A DNA stretch of 64,000 nt from Tetmemena sp. SeJ-2015 (taxonomy: Eukaryota; Ciliophora; Spirotrichea; Sporadotrichida; Oxytrichidae). The notes under the pieces were generated by a model. It searched no databases. It was given only the letters and a program-made list of their open reading frames with translations, and had not been told where the DNA came from. A program made the translations under genes and the position numbers. The DNA is taken from positions 17,681 to 81,680 of the forward strand of contig JAJKFJ010021529.1 of NCBI GenBank assembly GCA_027382625.1, read 5' to 3'. This document shows, in pieces, positions 36,450 to 47,784 of this stretch (position 1 is the first letter of the stretch; each line of letters begins with the position of its first letter).

Positions 36450-37529
36450 TCATTCAGCTTGCTTGTACTTTGCAATGAATCTCTCAACTCTCTCAACCTC
36501 CTCTCTTGAGCCAATAATTATATCACACTTTTGAGTGTATCCCTTAACTTTGATGAATAAATATCTCTCACACTCCTTACTCAAACTTATAAATTGATGT
36601 CAAGAACAGACTTCTCTCCATCGCTGGAAAGTCCTCCAGCCTTTTCAATAAGGTAGCTGATAGGAGCACACTCATAGAGCAATCTCAGCTTGGGAGTAAT
36701 CTTGGGCTCTCCACTCACTGAAGAGAACACGCCCTCCTTCTTCTTAAAGACGTGATAGCAGTCTGGGGCCATACCACCTGAGTAGCGGAGGATGTAGCCA
36801 TTTCTTGACCAGAATTAGATAGCATCCCTATAGCCGAGGTTATACTAGATAGAGCGAGTGTTGCCTGGTGAGAATTTTGAAAGAAAACTTAACTGATTAA
36901 GACAAATAGATAGATAGATTATGAGAAATACTTTCCCTCTGGCTTGATTCTAATGTTCTTCTCTGATACAACCCAGTTGAGATCACCGCTTTCGTTCTTT
37001 TGCAGAGTTGCCTCGTCCACACTCTTGGTATCAGGGTTGTAGATGAGGATGTTAGTTCTTGATCCATAGAGACAGAGGGCTGCTCCCACAATGTCTCTAC
37101 CAGTCATAGTGTTGAGATCACCCTTAGGCCAGATTGCAAAGATGGAGCCGATTGTAAAGTTTGTGTCTATGATTGAGGAGCCATCTAAGGGATCAAAGGT
37201 AACGATATACTTTCCGTTGTCATCAAGTTGAGTCACGTAACTTCTCTCTTCTGAAAGACCAGCAAACACCATTCCCGTGTTCTTCAGAGATTCAAAGATG
37301 AAAATAATCAAGGCTATATTAAAATACACTGACTATCTCAATGTTGAATTATGATAGAGTCAGTTTGGACATCCTGATCGAGTTGAACATCTCCGAACTC
37401 ATTTTGATTCTGGATCTTGTTGCTGGTTGAGTAGCGTAAATGCTCTGCAATATCTCTGCACGATTCCAAAATGCCTTGATAGACGATGCCCAGCTCTCCG
37501 GACAAGTTAAGGATTTCGAAGTTTTCCAT
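36450..37529 (-). CDS. Sedoheptulose-1,7-bisphosphatase
   Basis: The enzyme hydrolyses sedoheptulose-1,7-bisphosphate to sedoheptulose-7-phosphate, a Calvin-cycle step also used to feed ribose synthesis in some non-photosynthetic eukaryotes. It is closer to plant SBPase than to FBPase: VTFDPLDGSSIIDTNFTIG with IFAIWPKG, GKYFSPGNTRS, LRYSGGMAPD, KLRLLYECAPISYLIEKAGG and SSDGEKSVLDI. Metal-binding DPLDGSS and substrate residues are intact. The start is ATG 37529 and TGA 36450-36452, with about 310 residues after removing three IESs. No intron is needed and no targeting peptide is visible, so a cytosolic location is likely. Confidence 0.93.
36555..36598 (-). other. IES, pointer TTGAT, 44 bp (SBPase)
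   Basis: TTGAT is at 36550-36554 and 36594-36598. Deletion joins KSVLDI to KVKGYTQKCDIIIGS, the C-terminal strand of SBPase. Confidence 0.92.
36875..36927 (-). other. IES, pointer TGAGAA, 53 bp (SBPase)
   Basis: TGAGAA is at 36869-36874 and 36922-36927. Deletion restores GKYFSPGNTRS. A GT-AG pair can be drawn across the same place, but splicing it would destroy FSPGN and the frame. Confidence 0.95.
37302..37354 (-). other. IES, pointer ATGA, 53 bp (SBPase)
   Basis: ATGA is at 37298-37301 and 37351-37354. Deletion gives DVQTDSIIFESLKNTGM, the expected helix; the insert holds an in-frame TGA. Confidence 0.93.
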
Positions 37530-38290
37530 CTATGGGTAAGTTAAGCTTAGTGAAGGTTGAGATGTTAGGAAAGATGAACAAATTTGGCAATGCCTTACTG
37601 TTTAGTTAAAGATAGGTATAAATTTGAGATTGATATTTGTAATGAATATAGCCAAAATATTAGAAGTATTAAATTAGGAATTTACATATAATAAGCACCA
37701 AAGAAAGATAAGTCATAACTGATTATATAAGGAATAACTCTGAAGATTATATTTTCCTTTCTTATTTATCTATTATCATGCTAAAGTGTTAATATAGATT
37801 AAAAGCAGAGTTAGAGGATATTTCATTAATTTATAGAGAACTTTAACATGATGTTAATGCTTCAAATGAAAGATAAAGTGAAGTCTTTTGATTTCCAGGA
37901 GATCATATTTATATAACTAATGAATAGTTTTAATAAATATGTAGTTGAACTATCAATTGGGATCTAAATCAATAGCTCTGAAATCTAAAAGATATCTACA
38001 TTAGTAAACTAAGATTCACTCTCGCTCCCTGCTCCTTCTTAAATCTTATTAAATCATTCTTCCAAACTATGAGAATATTTGAATCACACAGAAGATAGAG
38101 AAAAATTAGATAGAGCGAATTTAAGGTTATTTAAAATAATAGAGAAATATCATTTCTCACTGATTCTTGAATTAATTAAATTTGTTCTTATTAGGAGGAT
38201 CCAAATTAATTTTTATAATTCATAGCTTATATAATATTCTCATTATAAATATGATGAAGTTGCTTTATCATTATAAATATTTTTGCAATA
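37530..38290. other. AT-rich intergenic region
   Basis: It lies between the divergent starts of SBPase and the next gene. No coding frame, RNA gene or repeat is seen. Confidence 0.5.
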
Positions 38291-41200
38291 ATGGGTAATA
38301 TTAGCACACGAGATAATTTGATGTGTCAAAATCCCTTAAAAGGCTCACGGGCTCAAGGGATAAAAGAAATTCAAACGCTCACATAAGATAGACAAGCTCA
38401 GATTATAGAAGTCTAAGCTGAGATTTCAACAGCAAATTAGTTCTGACTGCAACAAAGAGATGACAGAGATTAAGGTAAGACTAATAAACTTAATAAATTA
38501 TGGAAGTATTTATCCAAGTATAGGGAGTTTCGCCCTTCGATAACTGTATGCAATTTTTGCACAGGAATCTAGAAGTCGATAGAGCCAATTGCGAATGGAG
38601 TGCCATCTTTTAGAGAGATTTATAGAAAAATTAAAGATCAAGTCGATCGCAAGTATCAAATGTACAAATGGAACTTTCCTAATTTTAAACTGATCCATAT
38701 TATTGCATCTTTAAAGAAATTTAATCAAAAAATTTGTTTTTTGCCAACTATAAGTTTTTTGGGAAAATTTTTTCCCTTTCTTTACTTCAAGCAAAAATTC
38801 TTTAAATAAAGAGAACATTTTCATTTAAATGAGGAATCAATTCTCTACAATTATATTGTTTTGACAATTTTAGATTAAAAAATTTGTTTATTCCTTTTTC
38901 CTTCTTTGGCTAATTTATAAATTAATTACAAAAAAACACTTATTTTCTGATGCCAAGAAAAATGAAAAAATTTGATCTGAATTAGACTATATTTTTTAAC
39001 TTTGAGGTGCAGATGCAAAAGGAAGTAGTAAAGAATAAAGCGATTAGATAATGCCTATCCGATTCGACCAAAGCAGATGCCTTTAATCTCACTTAAAACT
39101 CTTCAGATGATAAGGACACTCACAAATAGAACATAACCTAAATGTTCAACGATTCTCCCAGAGAAGGAGCAGAGAATTTATCAGACGATGATATCATGCT
39201 AGTTCAGACTTGCGATGATCGCAAATATTAAGACCAGCTCTCTGAAAATGAGTGTGATCCTGCAGGCTGCGGCTAAAAGAGAAATTAAAGACTCCTTGAG
39301 GATTCTAATTTTCAGAAGAAGCTGCAAGACTTGAGTAATGATCTTCTTTAGCAATCTGAGTCTATAGATTAGACATACTATAATTAGACTCCTCGCTTTT
39401 CAGCAGATGAAGAGGAATTGCTCAAGAGATAGCGATCGAGACAACTTCAGTTTCAGCCATCAAATATTTAAATGGAAGAATTTTTCAGTATACATTTTTT
39501 AAGTCAATGAGAAGGCAAGTCTCTGCAGATATGACTTTGGCATTATAAAAGAAGAGTAACTTTTTTACTTATTTTTAAATGAGGGAGAGGTACCAAACCA
39601 TAATCAAGACTTCTCTCCATGGAAACGACTTATTTAAGCGTAAGCTTAAGATAATAACTAAACACATGTCAAGTTGCAGACATCCCCTTAGAATTCTTAT
39701 AAACGAATTCGCATCTGTACTTGAAAATGTAGGATCTCAAGCTAGTAACCAAACAGTGATTTAAAGTGAAGAATCAAGCACATATCACAAAAGTGGAGTG
39801 AGGAATCTAAACAAGGTCTCAGATAGGCTAATTGGGGATGATACCTAAAAGATGCAAAGATTTGAGAAAGTTATAGAAGCAGTAAAAACATTTCTTACTG
39901 TTCTTAAGTTGGCCTTGGTATTTTTCTATTAGATAGATTACATGAATTTGAAGTTGGGGCAAAAGCATTTTCTTGAAGGATCAAGTAAAAGAAATGGTCT
40001 TGGGTGACTCTATTTCCTCTATTATTCTAAAAGCGGCTCACTTGGCTTATAGAGATTAAAATTTCTATGATTTAAAATTTACAATAGATGAGTATGTTGA
40101 CTTTCAAAGAGCTCTTACTGTGTTAAGTAACGTTGACTTGAGCTTCTGGGAGGTCCCGGACCACTTCCACTTGAGTCAGAAATACTTAATTCAAAAGAAA
40201 AATGAGAAAAATCTTGAGCAACCGAGAATCCTTCTCTAAAATTTGGATGACGAAAATGTAGGTGAGTTTCAGATGGTGAAGTTCAATTAAACCAAGAGTC
40301 AAGTAGTCCCAGATTTTATTGCCAACACGGTAGATGCGCGTCCATTGGAAATATTTTCCCATTGTTAAAATTAATTTTAAAAAAATAGAAGAAATTACTT
40401 GAATAAACCTTTACCCCAAATAAAAAAAATTGGTTCCTTGAAAAAGGGGAAAAAAATTAAATGACAGGCTCATGTTCTAATTTAATTTTTGATAATTATT
40501 ACTTTTAGTAAATTTCTAAACTTACTTATCAAAATATACCCTACCGCAAGAGCATCGAGCTTATGAAAGAGATGGAGAAAGTTCAAGCACTCAAAAAGAG
40601 AAAGCTACTTATAAAGTATATTTGGGAGAAAATGCAACAAGAAGTCTATGAATATTGGAAAGAGTATTCTATATTTTTATGTATCCGGGACTTGTAGCCT
40701 TTGATAAGATGCAAATCTTTGAAGATCAAAGACTTTGCATTGTCAGCTACTTAATAAACCTTTAAAATTATAGAGAAATGATTCTCTATAATGATAAAAA
40801 TATAGTAAAATCGCAATGTGTTGAAATGTTTATAACATAAAAAGCACTCGAGCCCTTTGTGTCACACCATAATTAAAAAGATGCAACGCCTATGGCTACT
40901 ATAGAAAGCTCAATTTCTGCTATTTTCAAAGACTCTGAGTTTGACCCTCAGGAACAAGAAAATGCCAGTGATGTTCACAGCAACTATTTTGGAAATGTCT
41001 CTTAGAACTTTGGAATCACTTCTAACAAAGTAGATCGCGAGACTTTTCATTTGCAGCCCTACCCTAATCTCTAACATTTAAAAGTGGCATAAGTTGACTT
41101 ATAATCAGATAAAATGACCAAATTCAACATCGGAAATAGAAATCCATCGGTAACTTCATGGATGAGTAGGAAATCAGTCATCACTGGAATGCCAGAAAAG

Positions 41201-42505
41201 CAGGATTTCTTTAAGAAAATTCAGGAAATCAAAAAGAAAGTTTATATTTTAAAGCAAAGATAAGAGAGGATGACAAGAGTATTCTCTAAGAGGAGTTAGA
41301 ACTTAGGAAAAAATTGAATTAAAATATCGGATTAGCTGCTCAGAGATCTTTTTATTAATATTAATTATCTTGGTACAACGAGAATTTGCTTTCTAAAATA
41401 CAGCCTCGACCTGCTAAAAGATCCTTTATCCCATTAAATAACCCTTTCAACAGCTCAATGTTCCGCTTCTCAAATTATAAGAAAAGGCATGGATCCAAGG
41501 ATATTATCACTTCTCTTTTCCCTTTTAAAAAAAACCCCCTTTTAAAAAATTTTCTAAATTTTTTTGGGCTTTTAAATTTGGAAAATTAACTTTTTTTCCA
41601 AAAAAAAAAAGGGGGCCCAAAAAAAAAAAAAAATTTTTTGTTTGAAAAATTTTTTTTTCCAAATTGGAAAAAACTTTTCAAACCCCCGTTTTTTATTGGG
41701 CACCCCTTTTTTTTTTCCCCCAAAAAAAGGTTTTTTTTCCCGAAAGCAAAAGTTTAAAAAAAAGTAACTACTCCAAGAATAGAAGCTACTTATAAAATAG
41801 CTTCAAAAATGTCTAAAACTCAACAATTAGGGAAGAACAAAGCTTAAAAATACCAAAAACACCTAATTTGGATAAAAATAAGGCAATATAATGAATAATC
41901 AATCTGGCTAATAAGAATCCCTTTAATCTTAATAACTGCTACTAAAATCATCGAATAATCTTATACTTGAGTATCAAATAATATTCTCTAGCTTTATATA
42001 CAGCTATTAAATTATTCTCTCATTTCTACTTTAAGAATATGCAAAGTAGTAAGGAGTATTAATATAAATAATATAAATGTTGATACTATTTACATTCTCT
42101 CTGAGCTTTCTTTAAACCTATAGATAGCTATGATTACTTTCTATTACTTACAGTTTGGATGCCATCTTATTCAAAGATGCTCAGAAGAGGACGAGGAAAA
42201 AATTTACAGGTTGAGACTTTTACTCTCAATCTCATAATTTTGACGTAGATATCAGCATATATAGAAATGATAAAATATATTTAAGTAGTTATTGATAATT
42301 ACTTTTGATCATTAAGTATTAGCTTGAGGATACTTAAAGAGGTCAAAGAGACTGGCATGTGCCATTTCTTGAACTGGAATATGAGTGTAGCCAGATTGAT
42401 ATTGTTAATGATTACTATAAACCGGATTGTATTTAAAATTACAATTAAATTAAAATTGATGACCTCATAACCTTAGAGTTGGGGATAGCTTTGATTATAA
42501 AGTGA
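38291..42505 (+). CDS. Large unrecognised protein with myristoylation-type N terminus
   Basis: ATG 38291 opens MGNISTRDN, a good N-myristoylation consensus (Gly2, Ser6), implying membrane attachment. Blocks with coding character follow: KYREFRPSITVCNFCTGIQ (38515-38575), a Ser/Asp/Gln-rich region (39005-39490) with SDDDIMLVQTCDDR, a helical block FKRKLKIITKHMSSCRHPL (39620-39685), DSISSIILKAAHLAYRDQN (40010-40065) with SFWEVPDHFHL, and KSIELMKEMEKVQALKKRK (40555-40615). The last open segment (WHVPFLELEYECSQIDI) ends at TGA 42503-42505, overlapping the 3' end of the opposite gene. Long AT-rich inserts lie at 38705-39000, 40370-40540 and 41520-41770, the last of poor quality. I could not assign a family. 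Confidence 0.5.
41500..41770. other. Homopolymer-block sequence of doubtful quality
   Basis: The text consists of blocks of 4-15 identical bases (A, T, C and G runs) unlike any neighbour. It looks like a failing consensus or read tail rather than real DNA. Similar but milder text occurs at about 38705-39000 and 59340-59850. Confidence 0.7.
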
Positions 42506-45224
42506 GTTTTGCTGATGCAACTGATTCTGTTATTGTAATAGATAGGTTTGATAATCTATAGTATTCATAAATTGCTGCTGAAGAGGCTGTGGCTGTATAA
42601 AATTGGGCAAGTAAGGTTGACTTTGCATGCCTCTGATATTGTATGGAGATTGTGAAAGATAATTTATAATAAAAAAACAAAATGATATGATCATTTTAAA
42701 CTGTAAATAATGAGGGGAGGGAGTATTTTGGGTCGAAGGCGTGTTGAATGAATTTTGAGGGAATGAGTCCTCTACTGCAAAGGTCTTCACGTTCTAGTAT
42801 TGCTAAAGCTACTATTGATATAGTAGGTAACTAATCTCAACTATTTTAATAAAATTTATTAGGTTCTGCTCTTGAGCTTATGAATAAGGATCGATTAGTG
42901 TTGAAATCTCATGAAAACTTGGAGTTCCACCTTAAAACTGAGCTGCTAATCCTGGATGAACTTATAAGATGCTACTTTAGCCAGGTTAAACGAACTCAGG
43001 TAAGGCACTCTCACTATTATTCCCCATGCATTCATTGTAGTCTTAATTATACTACTCTTCCCATTCTTCCCCTTCAAATATTTAATTGTCCTCTATAATT
43101 TACTCGAACTCAGATCCGTAGATGAAATTACCCTCTTAATATTTGCTAGATGCTTAAGTTATGCATCCTAAGGATCCTTCGGGCTTTCTTTCAAATTTCC
43201 CAACCTTACTCTGATTAGGTTGAAATGCAGGATCTACTAGATTGTAGATCCCAAAAATATCTCCAGAACATCTCAAGACCAGATTCTTATCTCCTTAGAA
43301 TAGCTTAATGAAACATCTTGCATGAATTCAATAAATGAGGAGAATAAATCTCAAAGAATAATGCAGTTATTTTGCTATCGCTGCCAGCTTAGTGTTCACA
43401 ATTGTCATCTCTCTTTACACCAAGTCTTTCACTAAGTGCTGACAAGCTACTCTTAAAATAGCCGAAATACTGGTCTGCTACATACTTGATAAATAATAAG
43501 TGATGTCGTAATAGTTAGGGAAGCAAATTGACAGATCTGACAAAAACTGTTAAACAGTATTGGGTAGTTGACTTCCACAAACTAGTTTCAAAAGATAAGC
43601 GAAGTCATGATCCGTATGAAATCCATACCAATTATAATTTTATAATAGGTGCTAAATAAATTTTCAATGGATATCTTTATTCATCACAAGGCCAGACGTG
43701 ATGAAGTATTCTGCAAATGTATCATAGTCAATTCCTTTCTTAGATAGCTCATCAAAATTTATGCCAGAGTTCATGAGCAGGTGAATAGAGCTGCTATTAA
43801 ACCTCTCCTTTCTAAGAGAAGGATATTTATACTCTAACTCAAATTGCTTGAAGTTTTACTTACTTTAGGTCAAACTTAAAATTGAATTGCCATGTGCAAT
43901 AAGGAGTCGGAAATTCTCCTTTTTCATTTGAGAGGGTGATTCCTAGCTAGATTAGTTTTAAATTGTTCACGTTTTCTCTCACTAGTAAGAACTAAAAAGC
44001 TTGAAATCAATCAATTAAAAATTTTAGTTAACAAATGCATATAATTGAGTCAATTTTTACCTATGTTGTTCCATCAAAAACATCTCCGGGAAATTCAGTG
44101 TCCTAAATCGTGATTAGCATTATAAAATAGTTACCATTCCCACGTAATTATATGTTTGAATAAGGTCAGATATTTTTTCCAACTCTTCAAAGAAGTTATC
44201 TTAGAATACCTCTACTACCTCTAGTGAAATACCCGTAGTTGATTTTTTCAGCAATTCAGCTTTATCCTCGGACTTGGCTTGAGCTCTAAAGCTTTTCTGA
44301 TTTCCCTCTTCATCGTTATGATTTTGTAATGGCGTTATTGGTATATGCAATATGATATCACTTAAGAATTTAATTGAAGTAGGGAAGATGCTGAGATTGT
44401 CAAAGCGATCTGACATTTGCTTCTTCAAGATTTTTTAGTTAAATGGCTCAAGGTTTTAAGAAGATTGCTTGCGTGAGTCACTCATTTGATGAGATTTCTT
44501 AGCCCCAAGAGGTGATGATGAGTTACTTTGATGAATCAGGTTCAAGCTAAATTCTAGCTAGTCCTCGCTATCAGTCGTATTTTGCGTGGTTTGTGAGGGA
44601 AAGAGATGCTTGTGCAGGTCATGCATATTCAATTTTAAATTCAAGCAGTTTAATAAAGTCATGAGATTTAGATAGATCCTGAGAGAGAAAATCTTGGTTG
44701 GTGAAGAATCCTGAAGGTGCAGTGAGCAAAGTATTTTATTAATTCTAAAAAATGGATATAAATGGCCAGATAATTTGAAGGGAATAATACCTTAAAGAAA
44801 GCGTCATCTAGGTTTTAGTTGAGACTCTGATACTATGGCTGTAGGTTCTAGTGTGGTTGATAAAAGTGAAAGGCCTCAAAGCTATTACTTGCCTGGCTTG
44901 GAGTAAACTATCAATCATGATGGTTTTGAAATTCATTTGTAGAGTACAACTATTTCTTTAAATGAGAATTTAAAAAATCTTTAAGAACTAAGGATGGGAT
45001 GGTTCTGCAATATTTGCTAACTTTTTGGATACCGAGTTTATGGCTGAAGTTGCAGAGCTTCCAAAATTATTTCTTAGCGGAGACTCTAAATTAGAGGTAG
45101 ACTCGTTTGTGCTCTAGCTATAACTCTTTTAGTAGTAGTTCCAAGTATTTGGGATTTGAGTGGGCTATTGCTAATATTGCTGATACGAGGAGGCTTGCGA
45201 TTGATAGTTTTGATATGGGAGCAT
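42440..45224 (-). CDS. CAF1/POP2 (CNOT7-like) mRNA deadenylase with Q-rich extensions
   Basis: This is the catalytic subunit of the CCR4-NOT deadenylase, which removes poly(A) tails. The likely start is ATG 45224, giving a long Gln/Ser-rich N terminus; the core begins near 44205 with DNFFEELEKISDLIQTYNYVG. Introns at 44103-44134 and 43992-44060 join MDTEFPGDVFDGTTQ to ENVNNLKLIQLGITLSNEKG and TWQFNFKFDL. DEDD catalytic residues are present: Asp and Glu in MDTEFPG, Asp in HTDHDFAYLLKL and Asp in HQAGSDSKIT. After the core the same frame continues for about 200 Gln/Pro/Asn-rich residues to about 42,450. A one-base break near 43495 separates YYDI from KYVADQYF. The exact C terminus is unclear because it overlaps the convergent gene. 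Confidence 0.87.
43633..43668 (-). other. IES, pointer CAAT, 36 bp (CAF1)
   Basis: CAAT is at 43629-43632 and 43665-43668. Deletion gives MNKDIHWYGFHTDHDFAYL and removes an in-frame TGA next to the third catalytic Asp. Confidence 0.9.
43850..43865 (-). other. Candidate 16-bp IES, pointer CTT (CAF1)
   Basis: CTT is at 43847-43849 and 43863-43865. Deletion joins KFDLK to QFELEYKYPSLRK in frame. With a 3-bp pointer this is weaker than the others; an indel is the alternative. Confidence 0.5.
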
Positions 45225-45841
45225 TAGTGGAGCCTTTGAAAAATTAATGCAAATGATAGGATAATATCCTGATTTATATCTCACGATAGAATCAAATTGT
45301 TAGAGGGACTATGATTATATAATTGCTCTATTATAATTATTTATAAAAGTACTACAAAACTTAAAAAACTCAGAATTTAACAAATCTGGGCGAATTTTCT
45401 ATTAGAGATTATAATTCAAAACAAAATTAAGAATGGCCAAATTCAGCGTATGCTAAGAAAGGAGATTTTAAATAAATAAAAACTCGAAATTGCATAGCTT
45501 CTCTTGTATTTCTTTTCTAGAGTAATTTTCAAATTATAATATTAACTCAGAATTTAGAGCAAAACTATTTCTTTGTTATAGTAGGAGCGTTATCAAGACT
45601 CTTCAAATGAGTTTCCTTCTTGAATTTAATTATATACAATTGCCAGTGCAATGATAGATAAAAGCTGCTTAATAATTTAATAAGATTCATAGCTTTAACT
45701 TAACTTTAACCATACTAATTTTTTAATATAAGTTTTACTCTACTTTTATAGAGAAATACTGGAGCATAAAAAATAATCTGATAAAAATTGAAATAGAAAT
45801 TATGATAAATTTAAATTTACCTATTGGAAAAATTAACAAGG
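45225..45841. other. Divergent intergenic region
   Basis: AT-rich spacer between the start of CAF1 and the start of the exchanger, presumably holding both promoters and chromosome ends. No coding frame recognised. Confidence 0.5.
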
Positions 45842-47687
45842 ATGACTGACAGCCTGGAAGTAGGAGTACTTTTCTCTCTGATAATCCTGATCTTTTATAT
45901 TCTTGGGGCTCATTTTATTGAAACACTAAAGGTTAAGAAAACTTGCTTTCATGTACTTTTCTATAACAAAATTTGATAGATAGACTTTATTCACGAATCT
46001 GGGATGGCAATCCTAATGGGCGCACTTTCAAGTTTGATATTGCATTTCGTAAGAACTTTTCATCTTTGAAATTTTGTAAATAGTTATCAGTAGCTCCTTT
46101 GCAGTTTAAAGAGTCAACCTTCTTCGTGTTTATTCTGCCTCCAATTATATTTGCAGCTGGTTACAACTTGAAGAAGAAAAACTTTGTGAGTAACTTTGGT
46201 TATATAGCTCTCTTTGGAATTTTGGGGACGATCCTTTCCTTCATAACACTCTCTTCGATGATCATCTTCTGGAATGATATGCTCAATAAGGCACACTCAA
46301 ATCTAATGCTCTCTTCCAAAGAGTGTTTGCTTCTTGCTTCTGTTTTGTGCGCAACTGATACTGTAGCTGCACTAACAATAGTCAAAGAAAAGAACTACCC
46401 AACTCTTAACTCTATCCTCTTTGGAGAAGGAGTGGTTAATGATGCAGTGAGTATTTTGCTCTTCAGAGCAGTAGAGAGACTTATGTTGGCTGATATAAAT
46501 GGTTCAGGCGTTAAAAGAACAAGCGAACCATCAGAGAGAGGTGGTTTTAATATCATGACATTTTCAGAAATGACAACTATGCTTATGAACTTTGCTATGC
46601 TAAGTATTTGCTCAATCTTTATAGGGGTAGCTTTTGGGTTAGGAAATGCCTTTCTGTATAAAAAGCTACCAGCATTAGAGAAGAATCATGTAAGAGAAAT
46701 ATTCCTCCTACTCTTATTCGCATACACAAGCTACATCGTATCTGAGCTCCTTGGTTTCTCTGGAGTAATTACCTTATTCGTTTGCGCTTTCACTATGGCT
46801 TATTACTCATTTTAAAATCTGTCACCTTAAAGTAAAATTGGAAGTGTAAATTTAATCATTAGATTATGAATTAACTGAGAATTAATAATAGTATACTCGC
46901 AATTGAAACTATCGGCCATGCGGCAGAAGCCTTTGTTTTCACTTACTTAGGACTCTGTATATATGGAATGGAGCAAGAGAAATTTTCATATTCTTTCTTT
47001 TTTGCAGTTTTAGTTTCATGCATCATTGCAAGAGCAATAGGAGTATTTATCCCCTTCATACTAGTCAACATTTGCAAAAGATTTAAAACGAGCTTAGACA
47101 TTAAATAGATTGTGATTATTTGGTTTAGTGGGAGTATAAGAGGAGCTTATATTTATTTATATTGAATTATACAAGCTATAGCATTCGCTCTGAGTTTGCA
47201 GATTAATCCCTCAATTGCTCCAAATTCAAGTCTTTTAGTAAGCTCTACCCTAGTAGTGGTGCTGTTCACAACTCTTTTATTTGGAGGACTAATGACAGTC
47301 TTCGCTAAAATCATTGGCTTGAAAAAAGAGAGAACACTTGGGTTCCTGACATCAGGACTGACCAGTGAAAATAATACATAGCTAGCCAGAAGTGTAGAAG
47401 AGAAAGGAGCAGTTCAGGAGCTTTGGGAAAATTTTGACTATAAATACATGCAGCCACTATTCCTCAAAGAGATACTCCCATATGATGAGGTAAGCACTTC
47501 AGATAGTGCCACTCATTAGCAAGAAGGGCAAGAAGAAACCAAAGAGGATCTTTCAAATTCATTCAAAAGCAGTTTGGATTAAATAGCAGCACAAGAGAGA
47601 AATATAAGGAGTAGTAAGGGAAAGTTCAATAGGAGGAGTAGTGGAAATCAAAAGGAGATTGAGATGAAGAGCATCATATTCAATTGA
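45842..47687 (+). CDS. Na+/H+ exchanger (CPA1/NHE family)
   Basis: This is a secondary transporter that swaps protons for sodium across a membrane. ATG 45842 is followed by a hydrophobic helix (LFSLIILIFYILGAHF). Introns at 45932-45979 and 46049-46083 lead to FIHESGMAILMGALSSLIL, then FVFILPPIIFAAGYNL, the ion-binding helix FGEGVVNDAVSILLF, and YIVSELLGFSGVITLFVCAF. Two IESs precede NLSPQSKIGSILAIETIG and WFSGSIRGAIAFALSLQ, the family's RGAIAFAL signature. About ten membrane helices can be counted. A charged cytosolic tail ends at TGA 47685-47687. The ND pair needed for transport is intact, so it is probably functional. Confidence 0.93.
46846..46892 (+). other. IES, pointer AGT, 47 bp (exchanger)
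   Basis: AGT is at 46843-46845 and 46890-46892. The insert begins GTAAAT and nearly ends in AG like an intron, but splicing (46 nt) gives a stop while excision of 47 gives SKIGSILAIETIGHAAE. Confidence 0.85.
47148..47177 (+). other. IES, pointer GCT, 30 bp (exchanger)
   Basis: GCT is at 47145-47147 and 47175-47177. Deletion removes an in-frame TGA and gives SGSIRGAIAFALS, matching the family motif exactly. Confidence 0.92.
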
Positions 47688-47784
47688 ACATTAGATAGAT
47701 TATTTCATTAAATTAAGTTTAGCTGAGAAATATAGTACTCTTGAAATTTGATAACAAATGAAAAAATCTTGCGATATGTTCAAA

